Source: Symbiodinium natans
Lineage: Eukaryota > Sar > Dinophyceae > Suessiales > Symbiodiniaceae
Length of the DNA: 64,000 nucleotides
NCBI GenBank assembly: GCA_905221605.1
Contig: CAJNDS010002343.1
Coordinates: 1-64,000, forward strand
Reading direction: 5' to 3'
In this document: positions 23,221 to 34,900 of the stretch, piece after piece
Position numbering within the stretch: position 1 is the first letter of the stretch
How the letters are laid out: each line of letters starts with the position of its first letter
Made by a program: the position numbers and the translations under genes
The notes under the pieces: model-generated
What the model saw: the letters and a program-made list of their open reading frames with translations, nothing else
Databases searched by the model: none
Told to the model about the DNA's origin: nothing

Positions 23221-23345
23221 GTTATATATATATATATACATATATTTTTTTTTTGGGGTAAATTTTTTCGCATTTTTTATTTGTATACATATATTTAGGT
23301 ATATTTACATGTGATCAATTTCTTATTTTGTGTGTGTGTGTGTGT
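23221..23345 (+). repeat. (TA)n, poly-T and (TG)n microsatellites
   Basis: A TA tract, a T(10) run and an eight-unit TG tract in 125 bp of AT-rich DNA. Confidence 0.85.
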
Positions 23346-23597
23346 GGAGTGTGCTTAGGGTTCAGGAGTTGGGGGTTTAGGGGGGTTTAGGGCTCAGGGC
23401 GCTTCGAGTCTTTTTTTGGGGAGTTTTCTTAAAACGAGGGTGGCTTGTGGTTTCAGGGCTTTCCGGTTTAGGGGTTCAAAGTCACCCCTAAACCCTAGGA
23501 AAGAAAATCTGAATCCTAAGTCTCTTTTTGGGGTCACCTACCTTCGAACCTAAGTCGGGCTGGCCCAGACACGGAATCAGTTAAACCTTCAAGTGGT

Positions 23598-23691
23598 TCG
23601 GGTTTAGGGTTTAGGGTTTAGGGTTTAGGGTTTAGGGTTTAGGGTTTAGGGTTTAGGGTTTCGGGTTTAGGGTTTAGGGTTTAGGGTTTCC
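23598..23691 (+). repeat. TTTAGGG telomere-like array
   Basis: About thirteen heptamers with one TTTCGGG variant. Confidence 0.95.
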
Positions 23692-24771
23692 AGACCTTTG
23701 GTGTAGGGTGTCAAGCGACCCATAGCAACAGCCTCTCTGCTCAAGCTTTTGGGGTTACATGGGCCACTACTCAAACCATAAGCTGGAAACCCAAAACCAA
23801 ACTAACCGTAAACCCTCCCTGAACGCACACCCGTAAACCCTAAACCCTAAACCCTAAACCCACATCAGCACCAGACCTTTCTCGCTAAACCCTAAAGCCC
23901 CACACAACTTTCGAACGCCAAACGTTATGCCCTAAAGCCCTACAAGCCCCACACCCCAAGACACTACCGGTTTAAGGTTTAAGGGACAAGCCCCCTAAAC
24001 TTAGGTCCTAAACCGCAATCCTTTTGTTGTGAAGCCTACTCCCCGCTAAGCCGTGCCCTCCTCACCCACCCCTCTCCCTCCCTAACGAGAACCGTCGCCG
24101 TGGTAATGATCTGTGTTTTCATGTCAAATTTCCAAGGAAAAGCTGTGCTAACCCGAAGTCCGAATCTAGCTCGAGCTCTAAAACCCTCATTTTCGAGGGG
24201 GACATACGACCATGTGGCTCCTCCTCTAGCCAGGAGTCATCGAGCTCGTGTTCGGGATCCTCAAGGGTTCAGGGAAGCCCAAGAGGGTCTTGGGGGTCTG
24301 GGGGGGCTTGAGGGGGGGTTGGGGGGGCTTAGGGGGTGTAGGGGGCCTTACGGTGAAGGCTTTGAAGGGTTTGGAACGTGTTGATGGGGTTGAAAGCAGG
24401 GGGTTGGGTGTTGCGGTTTGAGGGGGCTTAGTTTAGAGAGTTCAGGTCTTCGGATCTTTAGGCTCCTCATGGTTTGGGCGGGGCTTATGGTGGGTTTAGG
24501 GTTTTGCGGGGCCGAAGGGTGGGTTTAGGGCTTGTAAGGTTTAAGTTTTCGGCCTCTTACCCCATACGCTCTGGAGACTTTCAGGCTTTAGAGGCTTCGG
24601 GAGCTGTAGGGGTTCAGGGTTTTGAGGCTACTTGGGCGAACGGTCTAAGTTTTTGAGTTTAGGGGTTGCTGTGGGGTCTAGGTTGCTTTACGCCTAGAGA
24701 ACCCGATTCTCTGGTTCACGACATCCACGGCTGATGATCCACTGAGGCGACTTCAGAGCAGGCACAGCCTG

Positions 24772-24850
24772 CAGAGCGACTGCAGTCTGTAGAATCGGCA
24801 GTCTGAGAGAGGAGACTGCAGTCCGCTGAGAGACTGCAGTCCGCTGCCAA
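24772..24850 (+). repeat. GACTGCAGTC minisatellite
   Basis: Four imperfect units around the palindrome GACTGCAGTC (GAGAGACTGCAGTCCGCT), just 3' in transcript sense of the exon at 24929. Confidence 0.75.
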
Positions 24851-24928
24851 TCGTCGATGACCCCTTTCACTGGACATGCTGTGCCGTCTACAAGTGCATG
24901 CAAGCACTCGCGCCAATGGCCTGTCAAC

Positions 24929-24984
24929 CAGCAAGCAGGGACCTCTGCAGCAACAGCTTCAGAGACCCGCGGGCCGCCAGAGCG
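24929..24984 (-). CDS. PPR gene exon, last well supported
   Basis: 56 nt after ctctggcgccgaccag read ALAARGSLKLLLQRSLLA plus one base before GTTGAC. Joined to the preceding exon it gives NEAGSSALAARGSLKLLLQR, a PPR hairpin. A shadow frame (AAEVPACWLTGHWRECLHAL) is also PPR-like; phase decided between them. Confidence 0.55.
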
Positions 24985-27900
24985 CTGGTCGGCGCCAGAG
25001 CGCATACGCGTGAAAACCTCCCACGTCTGCCCTCATGGCGCTCAAAGAAATGTTCCCCTGAAACCCTAACAACTGAGCCGCCTAAAGCCCTAAGACCCTC
25101 AAGTCCGAAAAACCCCTTAACAACTAAACCCAAAACCCTAAACCCCAGGCGGAGCAAACCCAAAACCCTAAGGCGGAACCCCCCCCGGCCTCGCCCCGCC
25201 CTAAAGACACCTGCTTCCGGCCTCGTTGATGATCCCGTCACCCTGGAAGACGAGCCCAGCGTCCTGCAAAGCTTGGATCAAGTTTGGGGGGTTTGGGGGC
25301 GAAGGGGTTTCAGGGGCTGAGGCTGTTCAGGGGGCCCAAAGCTACAAACCCCCATCCATGACTAGACTGGATCCCAGGCACTTTGCCAAATCACTCCCTC
25401 GCAAACCCTAAACCCTAACCCTAAGCTCTACACCCTAAACTCGTAACCCTAAACGCATGTTTTTTGGGGGCCCTTTTTCATTGTAGGAGAAGGGAGAAAT
25501 CGGTCCTTCGGGTAGTTTATACTTTTTGTACAAGGATTGAAAAGGGCATTTTGGTGGGAATCTAGGCTCCTGAGCTCAGCTCCTACGCAGCATGGGGACA
25601 TTCATTCATGTAGTTCATTCCTAGCATGGAATTAGGGAATCAGGTGCCCTGTATGATCCCTTACAGGAATATCTAGGGGGACATGAAGGTATCCCTAATC
25701 CCACGCCTGCCAAACCGCCCTCAACGCTTAACAAGCCCCAAGCCCCAAACCCTGAACAAAAAGCAAACCTGGACCCTAGCCCGGGGCACAACCGTCAAAC
25801 CCTACACCCGAAACCCCAAACCCCAGAATCCATTCAGTGGCGGGAAGCTCAAGCACTCTCGAGCTCCAACAGCCCTGAAGATCTAACCGCCTCAGGGTTT
25901 TGGGCTTAGGGTTTAAGATGTTTGGCTCGAGGCTTAAGATTCAGGGCTTTAACTTTAAGGTTCAAACTTTAGGGTTCTTAAGACTGTTGAAGAATGTAGG
26001 GGGCTTTCGTGTTCGGGACTTCGGGCATCAACCTCAAACCCTCCCAGGCCCTAAGCCCTAAACCCTAAAGCCGAAGAATCCTTACACAGGAAACATCCAT
26101 TGGCCTACCATAAGTTTAGGATTTGGGGTGAGAACCGGTGCAAAACCATCCTCGAGGATCCCATCCATCAGGCACTCCTTCACAGGTTGCCAGGGTTTAG
26201 GGTTTAGGATTTTACGTGACAGGGCCGGATACCTCTCTTTGAAGGTGCACGGGCTTTTAAGGTGCACGGGTGGTAAGAGCTGGGGTTTGGAAGTTTAGGG
26301 GTTGTAAGTAGGGCAACCATACTAAACCCTAACCCTAAACCCTCAACCCTAAACCCTAAACCTTGGCTAAAAGCTTGTTTCGGACCCCTCCCCCCCCACG
26401 CCTGGTGCCTCTTGAATCTTAGGGCAGTTGCTCAAAAGGCCCTTTGGTACGGGCCCTGAGTTTTGGAAAACTTAAACAAAAAGGGCCCCAGACTTCAGAA
26501 TCCTTAACGCAGGTATGGAACCCCATTCTGCCTTACTTACCTACAGTTAAGGCCAAGATGTAACTCTTCAGGAAGGGGGGAGGTCCAGGTAGGCATCTGA
26601 CCACTTCCACGCAGGAAGGTGCCGACCGCCGCACCTGTTGTGAGCACAGAGCGCATTAAACCCCTTGAAAGCCCAATCTCAACTTCGTGCAATCACCAGC
26701 CTCCACAGTTCACTTGTAACTCAGCCGCCGAAAAAGCCCTCAAAGCCAATGAGTGTGCCCCACCCAACAATACAGAGTATAAACGCTATGTTTGTAACGC
26801 AAAAACCCACCCCTAGACCCTAAACTCCCAACTCTGTCCCTGCTCAAAAGAGAATTGCAGATCAAGAGGATGAACAGGATACTGATGATGGTACACGTGG
26901 CAGTCACAATTATTGTGATGGTAATCATAAAATGATCATGGTATTGAAACAGCTCAAAGCAACCCCTGTAGATTGGGATACTAACAGTCCTTGACAGGGA
27001 TTATGGTGCCCCCCAACTGTAATGCCAATTCAGGACTGTTAGTAAAAGGGGGAATATCCCAACCTATAAACTATAAACTCTATTCATCCTACAACCTGAA
27101 ACCCTAAAAAAGAAACACAAACCGAAAAAACCATGTAAACCCTAAATCACAAGCAAAGCTTGTAGACCTCATAAACCGTACAACCCTACAACCCTCCCCC
27201 TCCCCCTCCCCCTCCCCCTAACAAAAAACAGAAATAAGCACAGAAAGAAGAAAGAACGAAATACATATACAAATGCATATACATACAAATAAACAAAGAA
27301 ACAAAAAACAACTAACAAAAAAAGAGGGCTCCGGAGAGTCCTCCTCCCCGCTGCTCGGGCTGCGCGGCAACGCTCCCGGGAGTGGCCCGGCACCCGGGGC
27401 CTGGGCCAAAAAACGCCTCTGAGCCCTCAGTGCTATTGAGGGTTTGGGGTTTAGGGTTTGGGGTTTAGGGTTTAGGGTTTAGGGTTCAGGGTTTAGGGTT
27501 TCGGGTTTAGGGTTTGGGGTTTAGGGTTTGGTGTTTAGGGATTAGGGTTTTGGGTTTCGGGTTACCTGCCCTCAGCCCTAAACCCTACAGACTCTTGGGG
27601 TAGTTACGTGGTCCTCTGATAGGCGGCTCTTCATCGAGGAACCCTTCTATGCCCCGTAAAAAAGCCCGTGAAACCCTAGAGACCCTAAACCCAGGTTTGT
27701 GGGGGGCTTAAGCTTTCGGAGGCTCGTCGTGAGACGGAGTTGGGGAAAGTTGACGAAGAGGTGTGCGAAGGGGGAGGACGGGGTTGTCAGAAAGGGCTTG
27801 ACAACTTTATCCTGAACCCTGAACCCTTACATTCTATATCCTGAGCCCTGAACCCTACACGCCAAACCCTAAAAAACAAACCCGGGCCAGATAGAATTTC

Positions 27901-30900
27901 CCCTCTAAGGGGGCCCTTCCACAAGGGCCCCCCCCGACCTTTTGGGGGGTGTAGGGATTTAGCCCATCTTCTCTTGGTAGCCCAGTAACCACATTCTAGT
28001 AAGGTTACTTCATAAGGCAACCTTGAACCAAAAAAAGGGCAACAGGGTACCACTACCAAGTTCTCCTACCACTACCAAGTTCTCCTGACAAGGTGGCGTG
28101 CGCAAGCCCTAAACCCTAAACCCCAAACCAGACTGTGCAAAGTCGTTCGGCATTTTCTTCGCAGGGGGGGCGGGGGAAGCCGCTGGTGCAAACACGGCGT
28201 ACAGCAGCGAGCCGACGCAACCTGAGAGATTCGAGGGTTTTACAGGGTTTGTAGGGTTTAGGGTTTAGGGTGAGGGGGTTTAGGGTTTAGGGTTTAGGAG
28301 GTTTAGGGTCAGGGTTTAGGGTTTGGGGTGAGGGTTTTAGGGTTTGTAGGGTTTGTAAGGTTTGTAGGGTTTGTAGGGGTCTTAGGACTTGAAGCCCACC
28401 CCGGGAACCAGAACCCGAGACCCCAAAAACTAAACCATAAGCTACACCCCTAAAGCCTGTAAGGCCTACAGCCAGAAATTTTAAGAACCTAAAGCCCTAC
28501 AAAAGCTAAACCCTATACCCTAAACCCTAAACCCTAGATCCTAAACCCTAAAAAGTCGATAGGGTACAGGGTCTAGGGCCTGGGGTCCCAAGCTCTGCCA
28601 AAACGCCACTCAAAACCCGAAACCCCAAACGCCCTAAACCCGAAACCCCCTAAACTCTCCAAACCCCAAATCCCAAATCCCAAACCCCAAACCACCCCAA
28701 ACCCGAAACCCCTAAACCCTAAACCACCTAAACTCTCTTCCAAACCCCAAGCCCTGAACCCTCAACCTTAAGCCCTAAACCCGAAGCCCTAAGCCCTAAA
28801 CCCTAAACCCTAAACCCTAAACCCTAAACCCTAAGCCCTAAGCCCTAGCATGTCTTCAGAGCAGAGTCGCCGCTCAGCTCCTGGTAGATTCGCAGCGCTG
28901 GCTGCGCTTCACTCCCTTGGGCTCTTGGGGTTTTTAGGGTGTAGGGGTTTAGGGTTTCGGGTTAGGGGTTTAGTTTTAGGGTTTAGGGTTAGGGGTTTAG
29001 GGTTTATGGGTCTTAGGGTTTAGGGTTAGGGTTTGGAGAGTTTAGGTGTCTAGGCGTTTAAAGTTTAGGGGTTCTTTTGTTTAGGGTTTTTCGGGTTTTA
29101 GGGTGTGGGGCCTAGGGTGTTGGGTGCTTCAGGCTTTAGGAGGCTCAGGGGCTCTTAGAATAAGTTTTGAGGGGTTTCGGGAACTTCGGGGGGACTTCAG
29201 GCACTTTAGGGATTCGGGCTTAAGGAACCTCAGGGGCTTTAGGGTTTGATCTCCGGGGCTCATGCTGTCAGTAAAGGCCCCTAAGCCGCAGGTGGGTGTT
29301 CCCTATAGTCTATGCCGGACGAACGTTTCCTCTCTGCGCCCACTACTCCTACTACCCTCACTACCACTACTACCAGAGCAACTGGTACCAGAACTACGGC
29401 TCGTAACAACCCCTAACCTCAGAAACCCAGACTTCCGGGCATGTTTCTCCCGAACGCGTAGCAAAAGGGCTGCCATTCTACGAGTTGTGCTTCCAGGGCG
29501 CCCGGGAGGTTGCATGACATGGCGCGTGTTGTGTTCGAAAGCGCTCAAAGGCGTTGGTAACCATCTGAAAGCGATGAACGGAAGGCCACTACATCGCCTT
29601 CCGCCTCACTGATGATCTTCGACAGGTCCGTGTGGCAGAATCAAGAAGACCCTTGACAGGAATGCCCGTACCCCAGAAACGACAGAAGATCCTGCAAGCA
29701 GTCGGTGATTGCACTGCAAGGTGGCTGGTTCGCTCGACCCAGTGTGGCCCGGTAATCACGTGACGTACGCTACGTCGGGCACTGTATAAGCGGTCGCAGT
29801 CGTGTTCGCAACGTACGCAATTTGAAAGCGCGCCGCTGCTACATTCATGTGTAAAGAATGTCAGAGCGAGGCCGGCCTGGCCTGGCTTGGGTGTTGAAAG
29901 ACTTCAACATGCCCTCAGCCAGTGTAAAGGGGTGATCCCACCATGTTGTTTTGCTTGCGTGATAGAACGAACAAAGCCGTGGCACATGTAGGACGACGGC
30001 AAGCCATAGAAAGGAGCGTGTTTCCATTTGCAGTCGAGGCCGCGGAAAGGGACAGGAAGTGAAACCTCTTCTTTGGAGCCTTTTCGTTCGGGACTGTGCG
30101 AGGATCCCTTTGCCCTGGATGATGCCGAAAGGGAGACAACGAACACCCTCAGCATGATCACTGGCTTGTGAGGACTATCTTGAGGGTCGAAAGGTATTGA
30201 GTCAACTTGTTCAACCTGGTATTTTCATAGTAGGACTTTTGATTCAGGAAAGGCAACAGCTGTTAATTTAGCAGTGAACCGTACTGAAGAGCAGAACTCA
30301 TTGTCCAACTGTGATGGCCCAACATTTCTAAGAGCGAGAGAAAAACAACCACGTAAACAAGGATGGCCCTTGAGGCGCTCTCAGAAAAATTCCTAAATCT
30401 GATCCACTCAAACCCAATAAGCCAAGACTTGAAATACCCAGCCAAGGGCAGTTACATGGTCCCTTAAAGTAGGCCCTGAATTGGGCAACTCTTATCTAAC
30501 CCTTCATGTGTCCCATAGAAACCAAGGGCCCCATACTTCAGAACACTTTGAAGAAGTAGAATTACAAAGCAACCCTAAACCCTAAACCCTAAACCCTAAA
30601 CCCTAAACCCTAAACCCTAAACCCTAAACCCTAAACCCTAAACCCTAAACCCTAAACCCTAAACTCAAACCATCGGGCTTGGAGGGCATCTGAGGTTGCG
30701 GCTCATCTCGAAAATCGTTGCGGCCGCTTTGTAGCTGCCGGCATTGGGAAGAACCTCTCTGGCTTAGGGAGTTAGGGGTGTTTAGGGTTTAGGGTTTAGG
30801 GTTTAGGGTTTAGGGTTTAGGGTTTAGGGTTTAGGGTTTAGGGTTTGGGGGTTTGGGGGTTTGAAGGTTCTAGGGTAACCCTCTCTGATGACTTGGCTTT

Positions 30901-31875
30901 CGTGGGACCAAACTTCAAGGCTCGGGGTCTTAAGTTTGGGGCTATCAGTTTAGGGATTCTTTTTGTTTTCAGGGCCTCCAAACTTTTGGATTGTCAAGTG
31001 GCCCTATTAGAAGAGGCCTGAAGAGGCCACGAGAGGCCGGAATTCGCGCGAAACGACAGCAGGGAGCGTCGATACGCAACGGAATGCCCCACCGCGTGCA
31101 CCGTTGCGGCCGGCAACCTAAATGGCCCCCCCCAGAAGAGGCTTGAAGAGGCCACGAGAGGCGAAACCACAGCGGGAGCGTCGAAACGAAGGCCCCGCCC
31201 CACCGTGTGCGCCGTTGCGGCCGGCAACCTAAGTGGCCCCCCTCGAAGAGGCCTGAAGAGGCCACGAGTGGCCGGAAATGGCGCGAAACCACAGCGGGAG
31301 CATCGAAACGCAACGGAATTCGCCGCGAACCCACAGCGGGAGCGTCGAAACGCAACGGAATTTGCGCGAAACCACAGCGGGAGCGTCGAAACGAAGCCCC
31401 GCCCCACCGCCACCGCGTGCGCCGTTGCGGCCGGCAACCTAAGTGGCCCCCAGAAGAGGCCACGAGAAGCCGGAATTCGCGCGAAACCACAGGGCGGAGC
31501 ACCGAAACGCAACGGCATTCGAGCGGAACCACAGCGGGAGCATCGAAACGCAACGGAATTCGCGCGAAACCACAGCGGGAGCATCGAAACCAAGGCCCCG
31601 CCCCACCGCCGCGTGCGCCGTTGCGGCCGGCAACCAATTCCTTTACTCTGAACGTAAGAACCCCATTGTGCAAGCACTGTTTGGGAAAAACCCTAAACCC
31701 CCAAAAACCTCAAGCCCCAGTACCCCAAACAAACCCCAAACACCAAAAGTCCAAAAAAACAAAAATCTCAAGAAGCTTGAAGACCAGCCACCTACAAAAA
31801 CCCCACAGAACCCCGAAAAATCCAAAAACAAACCCAAAAACACCCCCCCCCCCCCCAAAAAAAAAAAAAAAAAAC

Positions 31876-31906
<31 letters not shown>

Positions 31907-34900
31907 AAAGAAAAAAAAGGGTCCTAGAGACCCAAGAAACCCTGCGGCCTCCCTGGCGCACATCCGCCGGAGCAGCGCGGCGGCAACCGAAGCTGGAACT
32001 CCCCCCCGCGCCGCCGCGGTGAGGGCCGCGTTGAAGCCTTTGCTGGGTTTAGGGTTTAGGGTTTAGGGTTTAGGGTTTAGGGTTTAGGGTTTAGGGTTTG
32101 GGGGGGGGTCGGTAGAGGGTTTTGACGGTTTTGGGAGTTGTAGGCGTTTTGGGGGTTTGGGGGTTTTAGGGGGGCGGGGGTTTAGGCTTTTAGGGGTTTT
32201 GGTTTTGGGGGTTTAAGGGCTTTAGGCTGCTAGGGGTTTTGGGGGCTTGAGGGCTTTAGGGGTTAGAGTGTTTAGCCTTGAAGTCTTGCGCGTACTCTAA
32301 GAAGAGAAAGGTTGGCCCTCTGGAAACTGTGAATCAGTAAGATCCTGTTCAACCCAACCGGGGCCCACCTGGAAAACATGTCGGATTTCCGTTTAAAACT
32401 AGGGCTTCAAATGACGGTTGCTGGTTCCGGGGAAGCCCCTTGCGCGTGTGCACCCGCGTGCATTTCGGGCCCAAGGAATCTCATGGGCCCAGTACTTCGG
32501 TGACCGTTGTGGCCACCCTGAACCCTCAACCTCTAAACCCTAAACCCCAAAACCCCTATAACCCTAAACCCTAAACCCCTAAACCCCTAAACCCCGAAAC
32601 CCCTAAACCTCTAAACCCCTAAAGCCCTTACATTTTAAGCCTAGGCCCTCTTGAGGTCGGGTTGCTGATCTCACGTGGACTTGCGCTCGCAAGCTCCATG
32701 CGATCCTTGGATGCTTTGGAGGTTTAGAGGTTTAGAGGCTTAGGTAGAGGTATAGGGTTTAGGGTTTAGAGTTTAGGGTTTAGGGTTTGGGGTTTAGGGT
32801 TTAGGGTTTAGGGTTATGTAGAGGCTTAGGGCTTAGGGTTCGAGGCTTCAGGTTTCAGAGGTGTAACGACTGTAGGTGTTGGCAAAGTTTGATGCACAGT
32901 TGATGGAAGGAGGGCTCAGAATCACGGGATACCGTGCAACCAGTTCAGCTCCCGACGAGCCACTGAATGAAGCGACATGTGATGCAGTTCACTCCCATAT
33001 GTGCGTGATTGCGCAAAGAAAGGCTCTGGCTGCCAGTGCGGTCGGTAGGGTTTAGGGTTTAGGGTTTAGGGTTTAGGGGTTTAGGGGTTTAGGGGTTTAG
33101 GGGTTTAGGGGTTTAGGGTTTAGGGTTTAGGGTTTAGGGTTTAGGGTTTAGGGAGAGCATCATGCCCGACATTCCGGTGCCTGTGCCAACGACGTGCTCG
33201 GATTTTGGAAGCACTAAAAAACCTTAAAAAGCTAGAAGCCTAGAAGCCTTAAAACCCTAAATCAAAAGACCTGAAAACCCTAGAAACCCTAAAAACCCTA
33301 AAAGCCCTGACGACCCTAAAATCCCCAAAACCCGAAAAGCCCTGAAAACCCTAGGAAACCCCAAAAACCCTAACGGAGTAGGCAAAGATCTCCCTCCCCA
33401 ACCTCCCTCCCCCAAGGGTCCGAACAAGCCAACAAAAAACCACAACTTCAGAAGCCTGAACTCCCATTTGCTTAAGAATCCCAAAAGAATGTAACATACT
33501 AATCCCTATATTGCCCCTTAGAAACGAATAATCCCCATATTCCCCTAAATAAGGAAGAAATATGTTTGTCTTTTTTGGGGGGTTCTTAAGCAACTGGTAG
33601 TGAACCCGGGAATCCTGAGAGCTCAGCAGTGCCACAGGGTTTCGGGTTTAGGGGTTTAGGGTTCAGGGTTTAGGATTTAGGGTTTAGGGTTTCGGGTTTA
33701 GCGCTTAGAGGTATTCTAGACTCTGGAATCTCAAGCCCACCATCTTTCAACCCTTTATGCTTCATGGTCTCCAGCATGTCGACCGCGAGCGGCCACTTGA
33801 ACCCAGGGCAGGCGCTGATTACCTAATTGCGGGTTTAGGGTTAGGTCCGGGGATAAAGGTTCGGGAGGTGAGCTTTGATTCTTGTTACTACTGAAAATAC
33901 TATCCGTACTGTTTCTACGAAAGGGGTTCAGCTCTTGGATGTCGGGGGTTTGGAGGGGGCTTTGTGGGAGTGTGAGGGTTTGAGGTTCAGGGGGTTTTGG
34001 GGTCTAAACCCTCAGCCCTAAGCCCATCAGAACAGCTGCAAAGCGTTGAGGGGCAACTCATGGAACACCGTACATGCTTGAACCCTAGGCCATAGACCCT
34101 ATTTCTTAAGCCCCGCGCCTTGAACAACCCCCCCCCCCCCCAAAAAAAAAAAAAAAAACTCCCGCACTACTGGCTTTAGGTGTTCTGGGCCGATCGGGTC
34201 CAAAAACCCCTGAACCCTCAACAACCCTAGGGTTTAGGGTTTAGGGTTTAGGCTCTAAACCCTACACCCCCCTCAGGGTTCAAGACACCACATCCCCATG
34301 TGCTGCTGGCTCGGGCGCTGCACGGAAAGCAATCTCGCCCTGGGGATGCTTTCGGGTCTCTAGGGCTTCCAGGGATTGTTGAAGATGAGGAGAGTGGGGT
34401 TTAGGGTTCAGAGCTTCCAGGGCCTTTTGGAGATTAGGAAGCAGGGCCCAGAAGTGGGCCGTGTAGGGACTAGGATTTAGAGGTCTGGAAGGATCTGTGG
34501 GTTTCGGTTTGGTGCTGAGGGCTTAATCTTTTTTATAGGGTTTATAGGGCTCACTGGTTTTGTAAGGTTTATTGGGATAGGGTTCTTGCCGGGCTTATGT
34601 GTTTATAGGTTTCTTATACAGGGGATTTTGTCTGTGGAATATGACTTTCGCGCTGGCTCATGAATTCTGGGGTTCAGGCCCTTCAGGCCCTTAAACCCTA
34701 AACCCTAAACCCTGACTGAAATTTCAGGCCCCTAAACTCAAAAGCGTCCGCGCAAGGAACGGGGATTAGGCTACAGGGCTTGGAAAACTGGGACTTAAGG
34801 TTTAAAGGCCTCCGTGGTTGAAGGTTGCCGAAGGGCGCCAAACGTATTTTATATGTACGTATATATAGATATACATAAGTACATATAAAATACGTTTGGG

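Noticed and set aside
24715-25005. Single 103-codon minus-strand exon (AAEVPACWLTGHWRECLHAL)
   Set aside because: PPR-like at first sight, but the frame ALAARGSLKLLLQR within 24929-24984 joins in phase to its neighbour, and the remainder runs through a minisatellite.
26740-26928. 62-codon hydrophobic minus-strand frame (IIVTATCTIISILFILLIC)
   Set aside because: A short low-complexity stretch over ATG/ATC-rich DNA with no splice context or codon signal.
30572-30846. A true chromosome end or telomere fusion
   Set aside because: The CCCTAAA and TTTAGGG arrays face outward around a small exon, and the same arrangement recurs many times in the window. This is interstitial, intron-associated repeat, not a telomere.
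30969-31677. Open minus-strand frames of 227 and 234 codons and a 271-codon plus frame
   Set aside because: They lie on a nested minisatellite whose unit lacks stops; the peptides simply repeat RIPLRFDAPAVV-type strings and run into poly-C/A tracts.
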